Under the pieces are notes generated by a model. The model did no database searches. It saw only the letters and a list, made by a program, of their open reading frames with translations, and was not told the origin of the DNA. Positions 36,324 through 44,329 of a DNA stretch of 64,000 nucleotides are shown piece by piece. How positions within the stretch are numbered: the first letter of the stretch is position 1; each line of letters starts with the position of its first letter. The position numbers and the translations under genes were made by a program. This stretch comes from Planotetraspora thailandica (GTDB taxonomy: Bacteria > Actinomycetota > Actinomycetes > Streptosporangiales > Streptosporangiaceae), in NCBI RefSeq assembly GCF_016863335.1, contig NZ_BOOR01000017.1:124001-188000 (forward strand), in the 5' to 3' direction.

Positions 36324-37337
36324 TCAGAGCGCGCGTAGCGCGGGGAGCACCTGCGCCCCCAGGCGGGCGATGTTCTCCAACGTCCCGGCGTGGGTCCCGC
36401 AGCCCTCGACCATGAGGATCAGGTGGCGTAACCCGGTCCGTGCGACCGTCCCCCGGATCGTTTCCACACAATGCTCAGGCGAACCCACCGGGTGAATCCG
36501 GCACAGCATGTCCACATATTTCGCGATATCGCGCTGAGGGGGCGGCCTGCCGTCCACCGGCCGGTAGCCGGCGAGCCCCGGGCCGAGCCACCGGGGCAGC
36601 GAGTCCTTCAACTCGTCGACCGCCTGGGCGGTCGAGTCGGCCACGTGGCCGACCACCGCCGCCACGTGGCCCTGCGCGTCCGGCTCCACGGACGCGTTTC
36701 CGCCGCGGGCCGACGCCCTGGCCCGGTAGTCGCCGAGCATGGCGGCCTTCTCCTCGTCGTCGATGTGCATGCCGAGGAGCATCGGCAGGCCGCGATCGGC
36801 CGCGAGGCGTACGCTGCCGGCCGACGTGCAGGCCACGGCGGGCGACATCCGTACGGCGGGAACGAAGGGCACCTCCCGGAAGCGGAAGAAGTCTCCGTCC
36901 GCGGACACCGAGTCGCCGCCGAGCGCCGCGCACAGCAGGTCGAGCGACTCGGCGAAACCCGACTCGAACCGGTCCAGGCCCGTGCCGAAGACCTCCAGGT
37001 CGACCCACGGCCCGCCCCTCCCGACGCCCAGGTGGAACCTGCCGCCCGAGACGTGGTGGAGGATCGCCGCCTGCTCGGCGAGCGCGACGGGGTGCCCGGT
37101 CGACAGGACGCTGACCGCCGTCCCCAGGCCGATCCGGGTCGTACGGCCGAGCGCCACGGCCGCCAGCGTGGTCGCCGACGGGCACACGCCGTACGACATG
37201 AAGTGATGCTCGGCGATCCACGCGTCGTCGAATCCGGCGCGCTCGGCGGCGACGACCGCCTCGACCGTGTTACTCAGCACCTCACCGGGAGCCATGCCGG
37301 GGAAGCCCGCGGCGATCAGGAAGACGCCAACACGCAT
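36324..37337 (-). CDS. LLM-class flavin-dependent oxidoreductase
   Basis: 337 residues, luciferase-like TIM barrel. Seen: EVLSNTVEAVVAAERAGFDDAWIAEHHF, RTTRIGLGTAVSVLSTGHPVALAEQAAILHHVSGGRFHLGVGRGGP, a core conserved in bacterial-luciferase-like monooxygenases. FMN or F420 use cannot be decided from sequence alone. Isolated gene with no operon partners; substrate unknown. Confidence 0.9.
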   Translation of the reverse strand: MRVGVFLIAAGFPGMAPGEVLSNTVEAVVAAERAGFDDAWIAEHHFMSYGVCPSATTLAAVALGRTTRIGLGTAVSVLSTGHPVALAEQAAILHHVSGGRFHLGVGRGGPWVDLEVFGTGLDRFESGFAESLDLLCAALGGDSVSADGDFFRFREVPFVPAVRMSPAVACTSAGSVRLAADRGLPMLLGMHIDDEEKAAMLGDYRARASARGGNASVEPDAQGHVAAVVGHVADSTAQAVDELKDSLPRWLGPGLAGYRPVDGRPPPQRDIAKYVDMLCRIHPVGSPEHCVETIRGTVARTGLRHLILMVEGCGTHAGTLENIARLGAQVLPALRAL

Positions 37338-37447
37338 GCCTCAATGCTGCCCGATCAACCGTGCGGACCCTCTGATTCGATCACCGGCAGCTTGGGTTCG
37401 ATGGGCGAGGGCGTCACACGTCCACGTCGCCCGCCCATCCGTTCGCG

Positions 37448-38818
37448 CTACGGCGCGACCCTCACCAGCTTGCGGTTGAGGAATTCGCCGATGCCCAGTT
37501 CCGACAGTTCACGCCCGTATCCGGAGTTCTTGACCCCTCCGAAGGGCAGGCTCGGCGAGTCGGCGAAGCAGGAATTGATGTACACCATGCCGGACTCGAT
37601 GCGGGTCGCCACCTGCTGGGCATGCTCGACGTCGGCATCGAAGACGTAGCCGCCCAGGCCGAACCTCGTGGCGTTGGCCAGCTGAATCGCTTCTTCCTCG
37701 TTGTCCACGACGTAGAAGGACAGCACTGGTCCGAAGGCCTCTTCCTGGTAGAGCGGGTTGTTCTCGCCGATGTCCGTGATGATCGTCGGTTCGAGATAGA
37801 ACCCGGGGCGGTCGACGCGGTTGCCACCGTGAACGATTCGCGCTCCCGCAGCCTTTGCGTCCTCGATCAGCCGAAGCAGTCCCTCCAGGGCGCGTTCACT
37901 GGACAGGGGGCCGACAGAAGTGGCCTCGTCCTTCGGGTCACCCACCTTGATCGCGGCAAAGCGCTCCTTCAGGGCGGCCAGCATCTCCTCGCCCCGTTCC
38001 CTGCCGACCACGATCACGCGCTTGATGTTGACGCAGCCCTGCCCCGAGTTGTAGGTGCGTCCCATCACCACTTGCTCGACCGCATGCTCCAAAGGGGCGC
38101 CTTCCAGGATCAGAGCAGGGTCGCTGCCGCCCAGTTCCAGGACCACCTTCTTGAGGTTGCGGCCGGCGCGTTCCGCAACCGAGGTCCCCGCCCTCTCGCT
38201 GCCGGTCAAGGTGACGCCGCGCACGCGGAAGTCGTCGACCAGCTTGGCGATCTGCTCGATGCCGCAGAAGAGATTCGTGTAAGCCCCTTCCGGCGCTCCC
38301 GCCTCCTCGAACAGCCGAGCGAAGGCCAGAGCGCACTGCGGCACGCTCTCTGCGTGCTTCATCAGGACCACGTTGCCCGCCACCAACTGGGACGCGGCCA
38401 CACGGGCCAGCTGATAGTAAGGGAAATTCCACGGCTCGATCGCCAGGATGACGCCGATGGGTTCGGCGATCAGCTTTGCGCCGGGCTCGCCCGGCAGCGA
38501 CTGCTCCGCGAGGAATTTCTCCCCGTGCTCGGCGTAATAGTCCAGAATATCGGCTACAAGATCGACTTCGAAGTAGCCGAAGCGGGTGACCTTCCCCATC
38601 TCCAGGGTCAGGTATTCCACGTACTCATCCCGATTCTCACGCAGGATATGAGCGGCACGACTGACGATTCGAGCCCGTTCCGCAACCGGCCTGAACTTCC
38701 AGTCTTCGCGGTAGAGCCTGTCCGCGGTTTCCAGTGCCGCAAATACTTCTTCATCCGACTGCAGCGGGAACTCTTTCACGAATTCGCCGGTGGCCGGGTT
38801 GATCGTACGAAAGCCCAT
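37448..38818 (-). CDS. NAD(P)-dependent aldehyde dehydrogenase (succinate-semialdehyde dehydrogenase-like)
   Basis: 456 residues; ATG at 38818 with GAGGAG upstream. Motifs: EPWNFPYYQLARVAASQLVAGN, cofactor region GVTLTGSERAGTSVAERAGRNLKKVVLELGGSDP, catalytic Cys in NSGQGCVNIKRVIV, EEAFGPVLSFYVV and PFGGVKNSGYGRELSELG. Short ALDH of the GabD2/YneI branch, oxidising succinate semialdehyde or a similar short aldehyde. Its codon use is slightly less GC-extreme than the neighbours. Located 82 nt after a GFA-type gene on the same strand, so both may handle aldehydes. Confidence 0.9.
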   Translation of the reverse strand: MGFRTINPATGEFVKEFPLQSDEEVFAALETADRLYREDWKFRPVAERARIVSRAAHILRENRDEYVEYLTLEMGKVTRFGYFEVDLVADILDYYAEHGEKFLAEQSLPGEPGAKLIAEPIGVILAIEPWNFPYYQLARVAASQLVAGNVVLMKHAESVPQCALAFARLFEEAGAPEGAYTNLFCGIEQIAKLVDDFRVRGVTLTGSERAGTSVAERAGRNLKKVVLELGGSDPALILEGAPLEHAVEQVVMGRTYNSGQGCVNIKRVIVVGRERGEEMLAALKERFAAIKVGDPKDEATSVGPLSSERALEGLLRLIEDAKAAGARIVHGGNRVDRPGFYLEPTIITDIGENNPLYQEEAFGPVLSFYVVDNEEEAIQLANATRFGLGGYVFDADVEHAQQVATRIESGMVYINSCFADSPSLPFGGVKNSGYGRELSELGIGEFLNRKLVRVAP

Positions 38819-38900
38819 GGTCTGCTCCTCATTCTGGCGTTTCGAATTGATGCCGGGTGAGATCGAGCCTCTCAGCGCCGCGATCTCCTCGACGCGCGCG

Positions 38901-39338
38901 TCACTTCGCGTCGCCGTCGAACCTCGCTCGGTTCGGGTTCGGTTCGACCCAGTCCTGGGCTCGACGCCACCACACCTCGGCGGCCGGCTTCAGCCCCGAG
39001 GGGTCATCAAGGGTTCCGGCCTTGACAATCATGAGATCGGGCCGTTCGTGAAGAATCGTGAAGATCGGAGTACCGCAATCGGTGCAGAAAAGCCTGTCCC
39101 GCAGGTTGCCGTTTTCGACTCCGACTGTTTGGTAGGACTTGGGCGTTCCCTTGATTTCCAGAGAATCACGCGCCACCAGAACGTTTACTGAGAACGCCCC
39201 ACCGCTGTTTCGCTGGCAATGAGCGCAGTGGCAAAGGACGACGGTCTCGGGCTCTGCGTCGAATCGGTAGCTGATCGAGCCGCACAGGCAGTGTCCGGTT
39301 CGCACCCTGGAGCCAGGCGCCAAATCGATATTGCTCAT
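38901..39338 (-). CDS. GFA-family zinc protein
   Basis: 145 residues; ATG at 39338 with GGGAG upstream. Cys-rich GFA fold: GHCLCGSISYRF, LCHCAHCQRNSGGAF and RLFCTDCGTPIF provide two zinc sites. Annotated widely as glutathione-dependent formaldehyde-activating-like; in mycothiol users the thiol partner would differ. Probably co-transcribed with the aldehyde dehydrogenase. Confidence 0.9.
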   Translation of the reverse strand: MSNIDLAPGSRVRTGHCLCGSISYRFDAEPETVVLCHCAHCQRNSGGAFSVNVLVARDSLEIKGTPKSYQTVGVENGNLRDRLFCTDCGTPIFTILHERPDLMIVKAGTLDDPSGLKPAAEVWWRRAQDWVEPNPNRARFDGDAK

Positions 39339-39574
39339 TTCAGGATCTCCCTTATTCGGTCCGCTGGGTTGTCCGTGCGGCTGCGGCGATCAGGAAGATC
39401 ACTGGTGCCCATGCGATCGAGGCGGCTGCTCAGGCCGGCAGAAGACCGCCGATGAAACCGCCGAACGCAATGGAGGCCAGGCCAGGGGCTTGCAAGCCGT
39501 CGCTCAGGACACATCGAGCGTGCTTCGGGCGCGCGGTGTTAGCCAGACACCCGCTTCGCCTACGTCTCGTGTGG

Positions 39575-39793
39575 CTACCACTGGCAGGGGCAGGCGCCCA
39601 GCCCAAGCGGCATCAGGTGAGGCCCGCGGTGCTCGAGCTGCTGACGGCGATGGAAGGCGTGCCGGCACATGTATGGGGCCGCCGCACCGATGTGCTTGCG
39701 TGGAACCAGACTGCCTCCGCCGTCTTCGGAGACTGGGCCGCCCGTGCCCCGCAGGAGCGGAACTGGGCCGGCGGCGCGGTCACGGGTCGCTGA
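39575..39793 (+). pseudogene. Fragment of an XRE/MmyB-type regulator
   Basis: The frame encodes VRPAVLELLTAMEGVPAHVWGRRTDVLAWNQTASAVFGDWAARAPQERNWA, the central part of the ligand-binding domain of MmyB-like HTH regulators (usual form: LLD..PA.V..RR.DVLAWN.LA..L..D). The N-terminal HTH and most of the C-terminal half are absent. It ends in the convergent permease-prefix gene. A decayed remnant, marking a recombination junction. Confidence 0.65.
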
Positions 39794-40361
39794 TCATCTC
39801 GGGTACGGCGCGCACCACCAGGAGAACTCTCGCGACGCTGGCCGCCAGCGCAGGCACGAGCAATACGGAAGGTCCTGCCGGCAGCATGACGACCGTCGCC
39901 AGCAGAGTGGTGTCGAGGACGGCAACGCCGGTCGCGCCGGCCAGTGCGGCCAGCCGTACGGTGCGGTAGTGGTGCCGTTCCCGGACGGCGACGATCAGCA
40001 TGAGTACGGCGAGACCGAGCACGAGGCCGACCGCCAGGCGCAATGGTGGCGATATCGGCCAGGTCCACCAGTGGCCGGCGATGAGGGCGGCCGCCCAGCT
40101 CAGACCGACGACCGGCCCGGCGAGCAGCAGTCGTACGGCGATCCCCCTGCCGGGAGAGGCCCGGACAAAGGCGGCCGTCACCGTGTCCGCATCGCCGAAG
40201 TCCGCGATCGCGGCGTGGGCGGCCGCCTCCGCGTCGCCGAGCCGCTCCAGCTGATCTTCGTAGGACTCGATGAGGCCGTCGCGGAGTTCTTCGACGACGG
40301 AGGCGGGGAGCGACCTGGCGAGTGCCTGGAGGTGGCCCTCTATCAGCTCGTGGCAGGCCAT
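39780..40361 (-). CDS. HAAS/DUF1700-like membrane protein, PadR partner
   Basis: 193 residues. N-terminal HAAS domain of about 65 residues (HLQALARSLPASVVEELRDGLIESYEDQLERLGDAEAAAHAAIADFGDADTV), then about four membrane segments. Its ATG lies inside the end of the padR gene (19-nt overlap), the classic PadR-HAAS pairing. Probably a membrane sensor or effector partner of the repressor; precise role unknown. Confidence 0.85.
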   Translation of the reverse strand: MACHELIEGHLQALARSLPASVVEELRDGLIESYEDQLERLGDAEAAAHAAIADFGDADTVTAAFVRASPGRGIAVRLLLAGPVVGLSWAAALIAGHWWTWPISPPLRLAVGLVLGLAVLMLIVAVRERHHYRTVRLAALAGATGVAVLDTTLLATVVMLPAGPSVLLVPALAASVARVLLVVRAVPEMISDP

Positions 40362-40681
40362 GGCGCACCCCGCAGGGCGGTGGAGACGACCGCGGCGAAC
40401 TCCTGCCAGTTGTCGCGCGCGCCCTTGAGGGAGCGCCGTCCGTCCTCCGTCAGCTCGTACGTTCGTCGCCTGCGGCCGGCCACCACCACCCAGCTTCCAC
40501 TGATCAAGCCGGCCTGTTCCAGCCGGTGCAGCGCCGGGTAGACGGTTCCCGTCGGCAGGTCGAGCTTGCCGTCAGTGGCATCACGCAGGGCTTCCTTCAC
40601 CGCGTAACCGTGCCGCGGTCCGTCTTCCAGAGCGGCGAGCAGCAGTCCGTCGAGGTGCCCTTTGAGCGCTTCGGCTCTCAT
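40343..40681 (-). CDS. PadR-family transcriptional repressor
   Basis: 112 residues from the ATG at 40681, at the edge of the operator region. Winged HTH: LKGHLDGLLLAALEDGPRHGYAVKEALRD, LPTGTVYPALHRLEQAGLI and GRRRRTYELTEDGRRSLKG, with a short C-terminal helix. PadR proteins repress their own operon and neighbouring genes. Three dyads lie in the divergent region shared with the DUF2306 gene. An upstream in-frame start at 40711 would sit inside the operators and is less likely. Confidence 0.92.
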   Translation of the reverse strand: MRAEALKGHLDGLLLAALEDGPRHGYAVKEALRDATDGKLDLPTGTVYPALHRLEQAGLISGSWVVVAGRRRRTYELTEDGRRSLKGARDNWQEFAAVVSTALRGAPWPATS

Positions 40682-40683
40682 AG

Positions 40684-40754
40684 GTAGCAACGCTATACCT
40701 ACTCTTCCCACGGCCCAAGAGCCGGAGTAGCGTCGCTATAGGTAGCAACGCTAC
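40684..40754. promoter_or_regulatory. Three PadR-operator-like dyads in a divergent promoter
   Basis: Three 13-bp dyads of form GTAGC-N3-GCTAY: GTAGCAACGCTAT (40684-40696), GTAGCGTCGCTAT (40727-40739) and GTAGCAACGCTAC (40742-40754). Copies 1 and 3 lie in a 15-bp perfect direct repeat, TAGGTAGCAACGCTA. The first abuts the padR start; the last lies 14 nt before the DUF2306 start, so PadR binding could block both promoters. Confidence 0.75.
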
Positions 40755-40768
40755 GTATAGGAGGGCCC

Positions 40769-41293
40769 ATGGGCGACATTGAGATCTTGGGCATTCCGAT
40801 CCCCGACGCGGGACCGGTGTTCCTGACGGCGCTGACGATCCATGTCGCGGCCGGGCTCACCTGCGTGACGTGCGGCGCGGTGGCCGCCCTGACGCGGAAG
40901 GGAGGCCGCCCGCATCGGCGGTTCGGCCGCGCCTACTTCTGGAGCCTGCTTGTCGTCTTCGTCACACTGACCGTCATGTCGGCGATCCGCTGGCGCGAGA
41001 ACGTCCACCTGTTCGCGATCGGCATTCTCGCCTTCACCGCGGCCCTGGCCGGCTACCTCAACCGCCGGCGACGGCCCCGCTTCCACGCCGGCGGGATGGG
41101 GCTCTCCTTCGTGGCGATGGTGACCGGCTTCTACGTGGACAACGGCCCACACCTGCCGCTGTGGAACCGGCTTCCCGAGGTGGCGTACTGGGTATTGCCC
41201 GGTCTCGTCGGCCTTCCCCTTATCGCACGCGCAATGAGGCGGAGCCCCGCGCGAGCAGAAGGCGATCAACAAGAAGCGACCCAAGGCGCTTAG
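40769..41293 (+). CDS. DUF2306-type membrane protein
   Basis: 174 residues with AGGAGGG upstream. About four membrane segments (FLTALTIHVAAGLTCVTCGAVAAL, YFWSLLVVFVTLTVMSAI, FAIGILAFTAALAGYL and VAYWVLPGLVGLPLIA) with conserved-looking His and Arg residues between them (HRRFGRAYFW, RWRENVHL), as in DUF2306-like proteins. Divergent from padR and probably its target. Function unknown. Confidence 0.75.
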   Translation: MGDIEILGIPIPDAGPVFLTALTIHVAAGLTCVTCGAVAALTRKGGRPHRRFGRAYFWSLLVVFVTLTVMSAIRWRENVHLFAIGILAFTAALAGYLNRRRRPRFHAGGMGLSFVAMVTGFYVDNGPHLPLWNRLPEVAYWVLPGLVGLPLIARAMRRSPARAEGDQQEATQGA

Positions 41294-41364
41294 GTATTTC
41301 CGGCCGATCTCCGCTCCGCGGCGTCCTCGGTTTCAGAGCGCCGGCTTCGCACGGTCCCAGCCAG

Positions 41365-41398
41365 TTGTACAGTTTACCTGCACAGGTAAACTGTACAA
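41365..41398. promoter_or_regulatory. 34-bp palindrome, MarR operator candidate
   Basis: TTGTACAGTTTACCTG, two-base centre, then its exact reverse complement. The perfect 16-bp arms end 13 nt before the marR start, where autorepression would act. This is the longest perfect dyad in the window and AT-rich against its surroundings. Confidence 0.8.
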
Positions 41399-41411
41399 TC
41401 TGATTCCAGGG

Positions 41412-41864
41412 ATGACCATGAGTGGAGATCGTGGGCCGTCGCCTTCAGCCGTCCGCGCCTCGCAGGAGATCCGGGCCGTCATCGGGCGCTTGCGGCGCCG
41501 CATCCGCGCCGCCACAGGCACAGAGGGCATCAGCCTCACCCAGGCATCGGTACTGGCCCGCCTCATGGACAACGAGGGGCTCACGACCAGCGACCTCGCC
41601 GCCGTCGAGGGCATGCGGCACCAGTCGATGGCGGCCACGGTCACCGCTCTGGCCGACCTGGGTCTAGTCGAACGGCGCCGCGACCCCGGCGACGGTCGCC
41701 GCCTGCTGATCGCGCTCACCGCCGAGGGGCGCCGACGGGCCGAGGAGGGCAGGCAGGCCCGCGGCGAATGGCTCGCCGCCGAACTGCAGAAGAAGTGCAC
41801 CGAAGAAGAACGGCAGACCGTGATCGCGGCCATGGCCGTACTGGAGCGACTCGTCCATGACTGA
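41412..41864 (+). CDS. MarR-family transcriptional regulator
   Basis: 150 residues; start at 41412, or two codons later at 41418 with AGGG upstream. Winged HTH: LTQASVLARLMDNEGLTTSDLAAVEGMRHQSMAATVTALADLGLVERRRDPGDGRRLLIALTAEGRRR. Followed after 6 nt by an MFS exporter, a standard MarR-efflux arrangement. Likely autorepressor relieved by the pump's substrate. Confidence 0.92.
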   Translation: MTMSGDRGPSPSAVRASQEIRAVIGRLRRRIRAATGTEGISLTQASVLARLMDNEGLTTSDLAAVEGMRHQSMAATVTALADLGLVERRRDPGDGRRLLIALTAEGRRRAEEGRQARGEWLAAELQKKCTEEERQTVIAAMAVLERLVHD

Positions 41865-41884
41865 CCAGATATGACTGACCAGAC
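41857..41884 (+). repeat. 14-bp tandem duplication at the marR/MFS junction
   Basis: ATGACTGACCAGAT is followed directly by ATGACTGACCAGAC. The first copy holds the end of marR, the second the start codon of the MFS gene. The duplication created or preserved the MFS start without a Shine-Dalgarno, suggesting translation by coupling. Confidence 0.75.
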
Positions 41885-43274
41885 AACCGCCGCACGCGGC
41901 GACACCAGGAAGGCAGGCTTCGACCGCCGCCTCATCCCCCCGATGATGCTGGGCTCGGTCCTGAACCCGATCAACTCCACCATCATCGCCGTCGCGCTCA
42001 TCCCCATCGGCGCCGCGTTCGGGGCCCCGCCGTCGCAGACCGCCTGGCTGGTCTCGGCCCTCTACCTGGCCACCGCCCTCGGACAGCCGATCGTCGGCCG
42101 GCTGATCGACATCTTCGGCCCCCGCCGCCTCTTCCTCCTCAGCACCAGCCTCGTCGGCGTCGCCGGCATCGTCGGCACCCTTGCCCCCGACCTCGGGGTC
42201 CTGATCGCAGCACGAGTCCTGCTCGGCTTCGGAACATGCGCCGGCTACCCCGCCGCCATGGCACTGCTGCGCAGCGAGGCCGAGCGGACCGGCCAGGACA
42301 GCCCCGCGGGCGTGCTGACCACTCTGGCGGTCGCCAACCAGACCATCGCCGTGGTCGGCCCCCTACTGGGCGGCCTGCTGATCGGGCTGGGCGGATGGCG
42401 CTCCACCTTCGCCCTCAACATCCCCCTGGCCGCGGTCGCGGTCACCCTCGGCGCGCTGCGATTGCCCAAACAGCCGAGCACCGGCAGGGCGGCCCGGGGC
42501 AGGCCGGCTGCACAGATCGACCTGCCAGGCATGGGCCTGTTCGCTGCCATGCTGGTCTCGCTGCTGCTGTTCCTGATGAACCTGCACGTCAGTACCTGGT
42601 ACCTGCCGGTGATCACGGTCGCCGCCGGAGCCGGCTTCACCGTGTGGGAGCTGCGCACGAAGACGCCGTTCATCGACCTCAGGGTGCTCGGCGGCAACGT
42701 GCCGCTGCTGGCCACCTACGCACGGGCACTGGTGGCCTACGTCGTCTCCTACGCCTTCCTCTACGGGTTCACCCAGTGGACGGAGGAGGGTTACGGGCTC
42801 TCGCCCTTCCACGCCGGACTGGTGCAGATCCCGATGTTCCTCGTGGGGATAGCCGTCTCGGTCACCGTCGGCCGGCACAGCGGGGTCTTCGGAAAGCTCC
42901 TGCTCGGCGCCGTCGGCCAGATCGCCGCCTGCGCACTGATGCTGACGCTCACCGCGGGCAGCCCCCTGTGGGCGCTGGTCGTCCTCGCCGTGGTCTTCGG
43001 CGTACCGCAGGGCTCCAACAGCCTGGCCCTGCAGAACTCGGTGTACTTCCAGGCCGACCCCCAGCGCACCGGATCCTCCGCCGGCCTGCTGCGGACCTTC
43101 GCCTACCTGGGCTCGATGATCGCCTCTTCTGCCACCGCCGCGTCCTTCGGGCAGCGCGCCGACACCGCCGGAATGCACCACCTCGCCTGGATCATGCTCG
43201 GCGCCGGAGTCCTGTACCTCCTCATCACCGTCTTCGACCGGAGCCTGCGACGCCTCTCGGCGACCACGGCGTGA
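41871..43274 (+). CDS. MFS drug-efflux transporter (DHA2-like)
   Basis: 467 residues, about 13-14 membrane segments. The N-terminus has LGSVLNPINSTIIAVALIPIG and motif A-like region GQPIVGRLIDIFGPRRLFLL; antiporter motif C-like GPLLGGLLIGLGGWRSTFALNIPLA follows. This is the 14-TMS proton-linked efflux branch. No ribosome-binding site; relies on coupling with marR. Regulated, by inference, through the upstream palindrome. Confidence 0.9.
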   Translation: MTDQTTAARGDTRKAGFDRRLIPPMMLGSVLNPINSTIIAVALIPIGAAFGAPPSQTAWLVSALYLATALGQPIVGRLIDIFGPRRLFLLSTSLVGVAGIVGTLAPDLGVLIAARVLLGFGTCAGYPAAMALLRSEAERTGQDSPAGVLTTLAVANQTIAVVGPLLGGLLIGLGGWRSTFALNIPLAAVAVTLGALRLPKQPSTGRAARGRPAAQIDLPGMGLFAAMLVSLLLFLMNLHVSTWYLPVITVAAGAGFTVWELRTKTPFIDLRVLGGNVPLLATYARALVAYVVSYAFLYGFTQWTEEGYGLSPFHAGLVQIPMFLVGIAVSVTVGRHSGVFGKLLLGAVGQIAACALMLTLTAGSPLWALVVLAVVFGVPQGSNSLALQNSVYFQADPQRTGSSAGLLRTFAYLGSMIASSATAASFGQRADTAGMHHLAWIMLGAGVLYLLITVFDRSLRRLSATTA

Positions 43275-43480
43275 ACCGGCGGATGCCGCGCCGGCCGGCC
43301 GGCGACCACAGCGATCCGCACGAATATGGGATCACTCTTGCCATATCAGGACACAATCCCGCATCATGCCTGGTGGGTTTCCGGCCGTACCGAGATGGCC
43401 GGACCCGAGGGGACCGGGGCTCCAGTGCCGAGAGGAAGGGAGCGGACCGCTACCCGGCAGCACGTCTCGAGGAGACCGCG

Positions 43481-44329
43481 ATGTCGCATCGCTCCGCGTC
43501 CCGAGAAGCCGGCATCGGTTCGGAGTCTCCGAACCTCGCCTTCGCGGGCACGACGCCGTACGAGGACTACGTCCAAGCCGACGTCCTCACCCACCTCCAG
43601 CACCCCCTCTCCGACGACCCCGGTGAGATGGTGTTCCTGGTCACCACCCAGGTCATGGAGTTGTGGTTCACCGTGATCGTCCACGAGTGGGAGACCGCCT
43701 GCCGCGCGCTGCGCGAGGACCGGCTGCCCGTCGCGATGGACGCACTCAAACGAAGCGTGCGCGAACTGGAGGCGCTGAACGCCTCCTGGCGGCCCCTGTC
43801 ACAGCTCACCCCCGCCGAGTTCAACGCGTACCGGTCCGCGCTCGGCGAGGGCTCCGGCTTCCAGTCCGCGATGTACCGGCGGATGGAGTTCCTGCTCGGC
43901 GAGAAGTCGTCGTCCATGCTGGTGCCGCACCGAGGCGCGCCGCGCATCCACGCGGAACTGGAGAAGGCGCTGCGCGAGCCGGGCCTGTACGACGAGGTGC
44001 TGCATCTCCTCGCACGGCGCGGTCACGCCGTACCACGAGCCGTGCTGGAAAGGGATCTGTCGCAGCGGTACGAGCCTTCGGCCGAGGTCGAGGCGGCATG
44101 GACGGAGATCTACTCCGGTGACCGGGACTCCGACCTGGTACGGCTCGGCGAGGCGCTGACGGACGTCGGCGAACTGGTATGGCGCTGGCGCAACGACCAT
44201 CTCGTGGCGACCCGGCGCGCCATGGGCGCAAAGGCCGGGACCGGCGGCTCGGCGGGTGTGGCCTGGCTGGAGAGACGGGCCGCGAAGAACGTGTTCCCCG
44301 AGTTGTGGACGGCGCGCAGCCATGTCTGA
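43481..44329 (+). CDS. kynA: Tryptophan 2,3-dioxygenase
   Basis: Cleaves L-tryptophan to N-formylkynurenine with haem. 282 residues from the ATG at 43481 (GAGGAG upstream); the frame is open far upstream, but that part is a shadow of the MFS gene. Seen: EMVFLVTTQVMELWF, EGSGFQSAMYRRMEFLLGEKS (substrate Arg), and the C-terminal proximal-His region WRWRNDHLVATRRAMGAKAGTGGSAGVAWL. The distal position corresponding to His55 of the Xanthomonas enzyme reads Thr56 here. I believe other actinobacterial enzymes share this, so activity is still likely. First gene of kynA-kynU-kynB. A 6-bp dyad ATATGG-N11-CCATAT (43324-43346) lies upstream. Confidence 0.93.
   Translation: MSHRSASREAGIGSESPNLAFAGTTPYEDYVQADVLTHLQHPLSDDPGEMVFLVTTQVMELWFTVIVHEWETACRALREDRLPVAMDALKRSVRELEALNASWRPLSQLTPAEFNAYRSALGEGSGFQSAMYRRMEFLLGEKSSSMLVPHRGAPRIHAELEKALREPGLYDEVLHLLARRGHAVPRAVLERDLSQRYEPSAEVEAAWTEIYSGDRDSDLVRLGEALTDVGELVWRWRNDHLVATRRAMGAKAGTGGSAGVAWLERRAAKNVFPELWTARSHV

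Noticed and set aside
43286-43310. GC-rich repeated CCGG run after the MFS gene as a terminator
   Set aside because: Multiple alternative short pairings and no defined stem-loop; not convincing.
43324-43346. ATATGG-N11-CCATAT dyad upstream of kynA
   Set aside because: Short arms and a long spacer; kept only as a note on kynA since chance occurrence is plausible.
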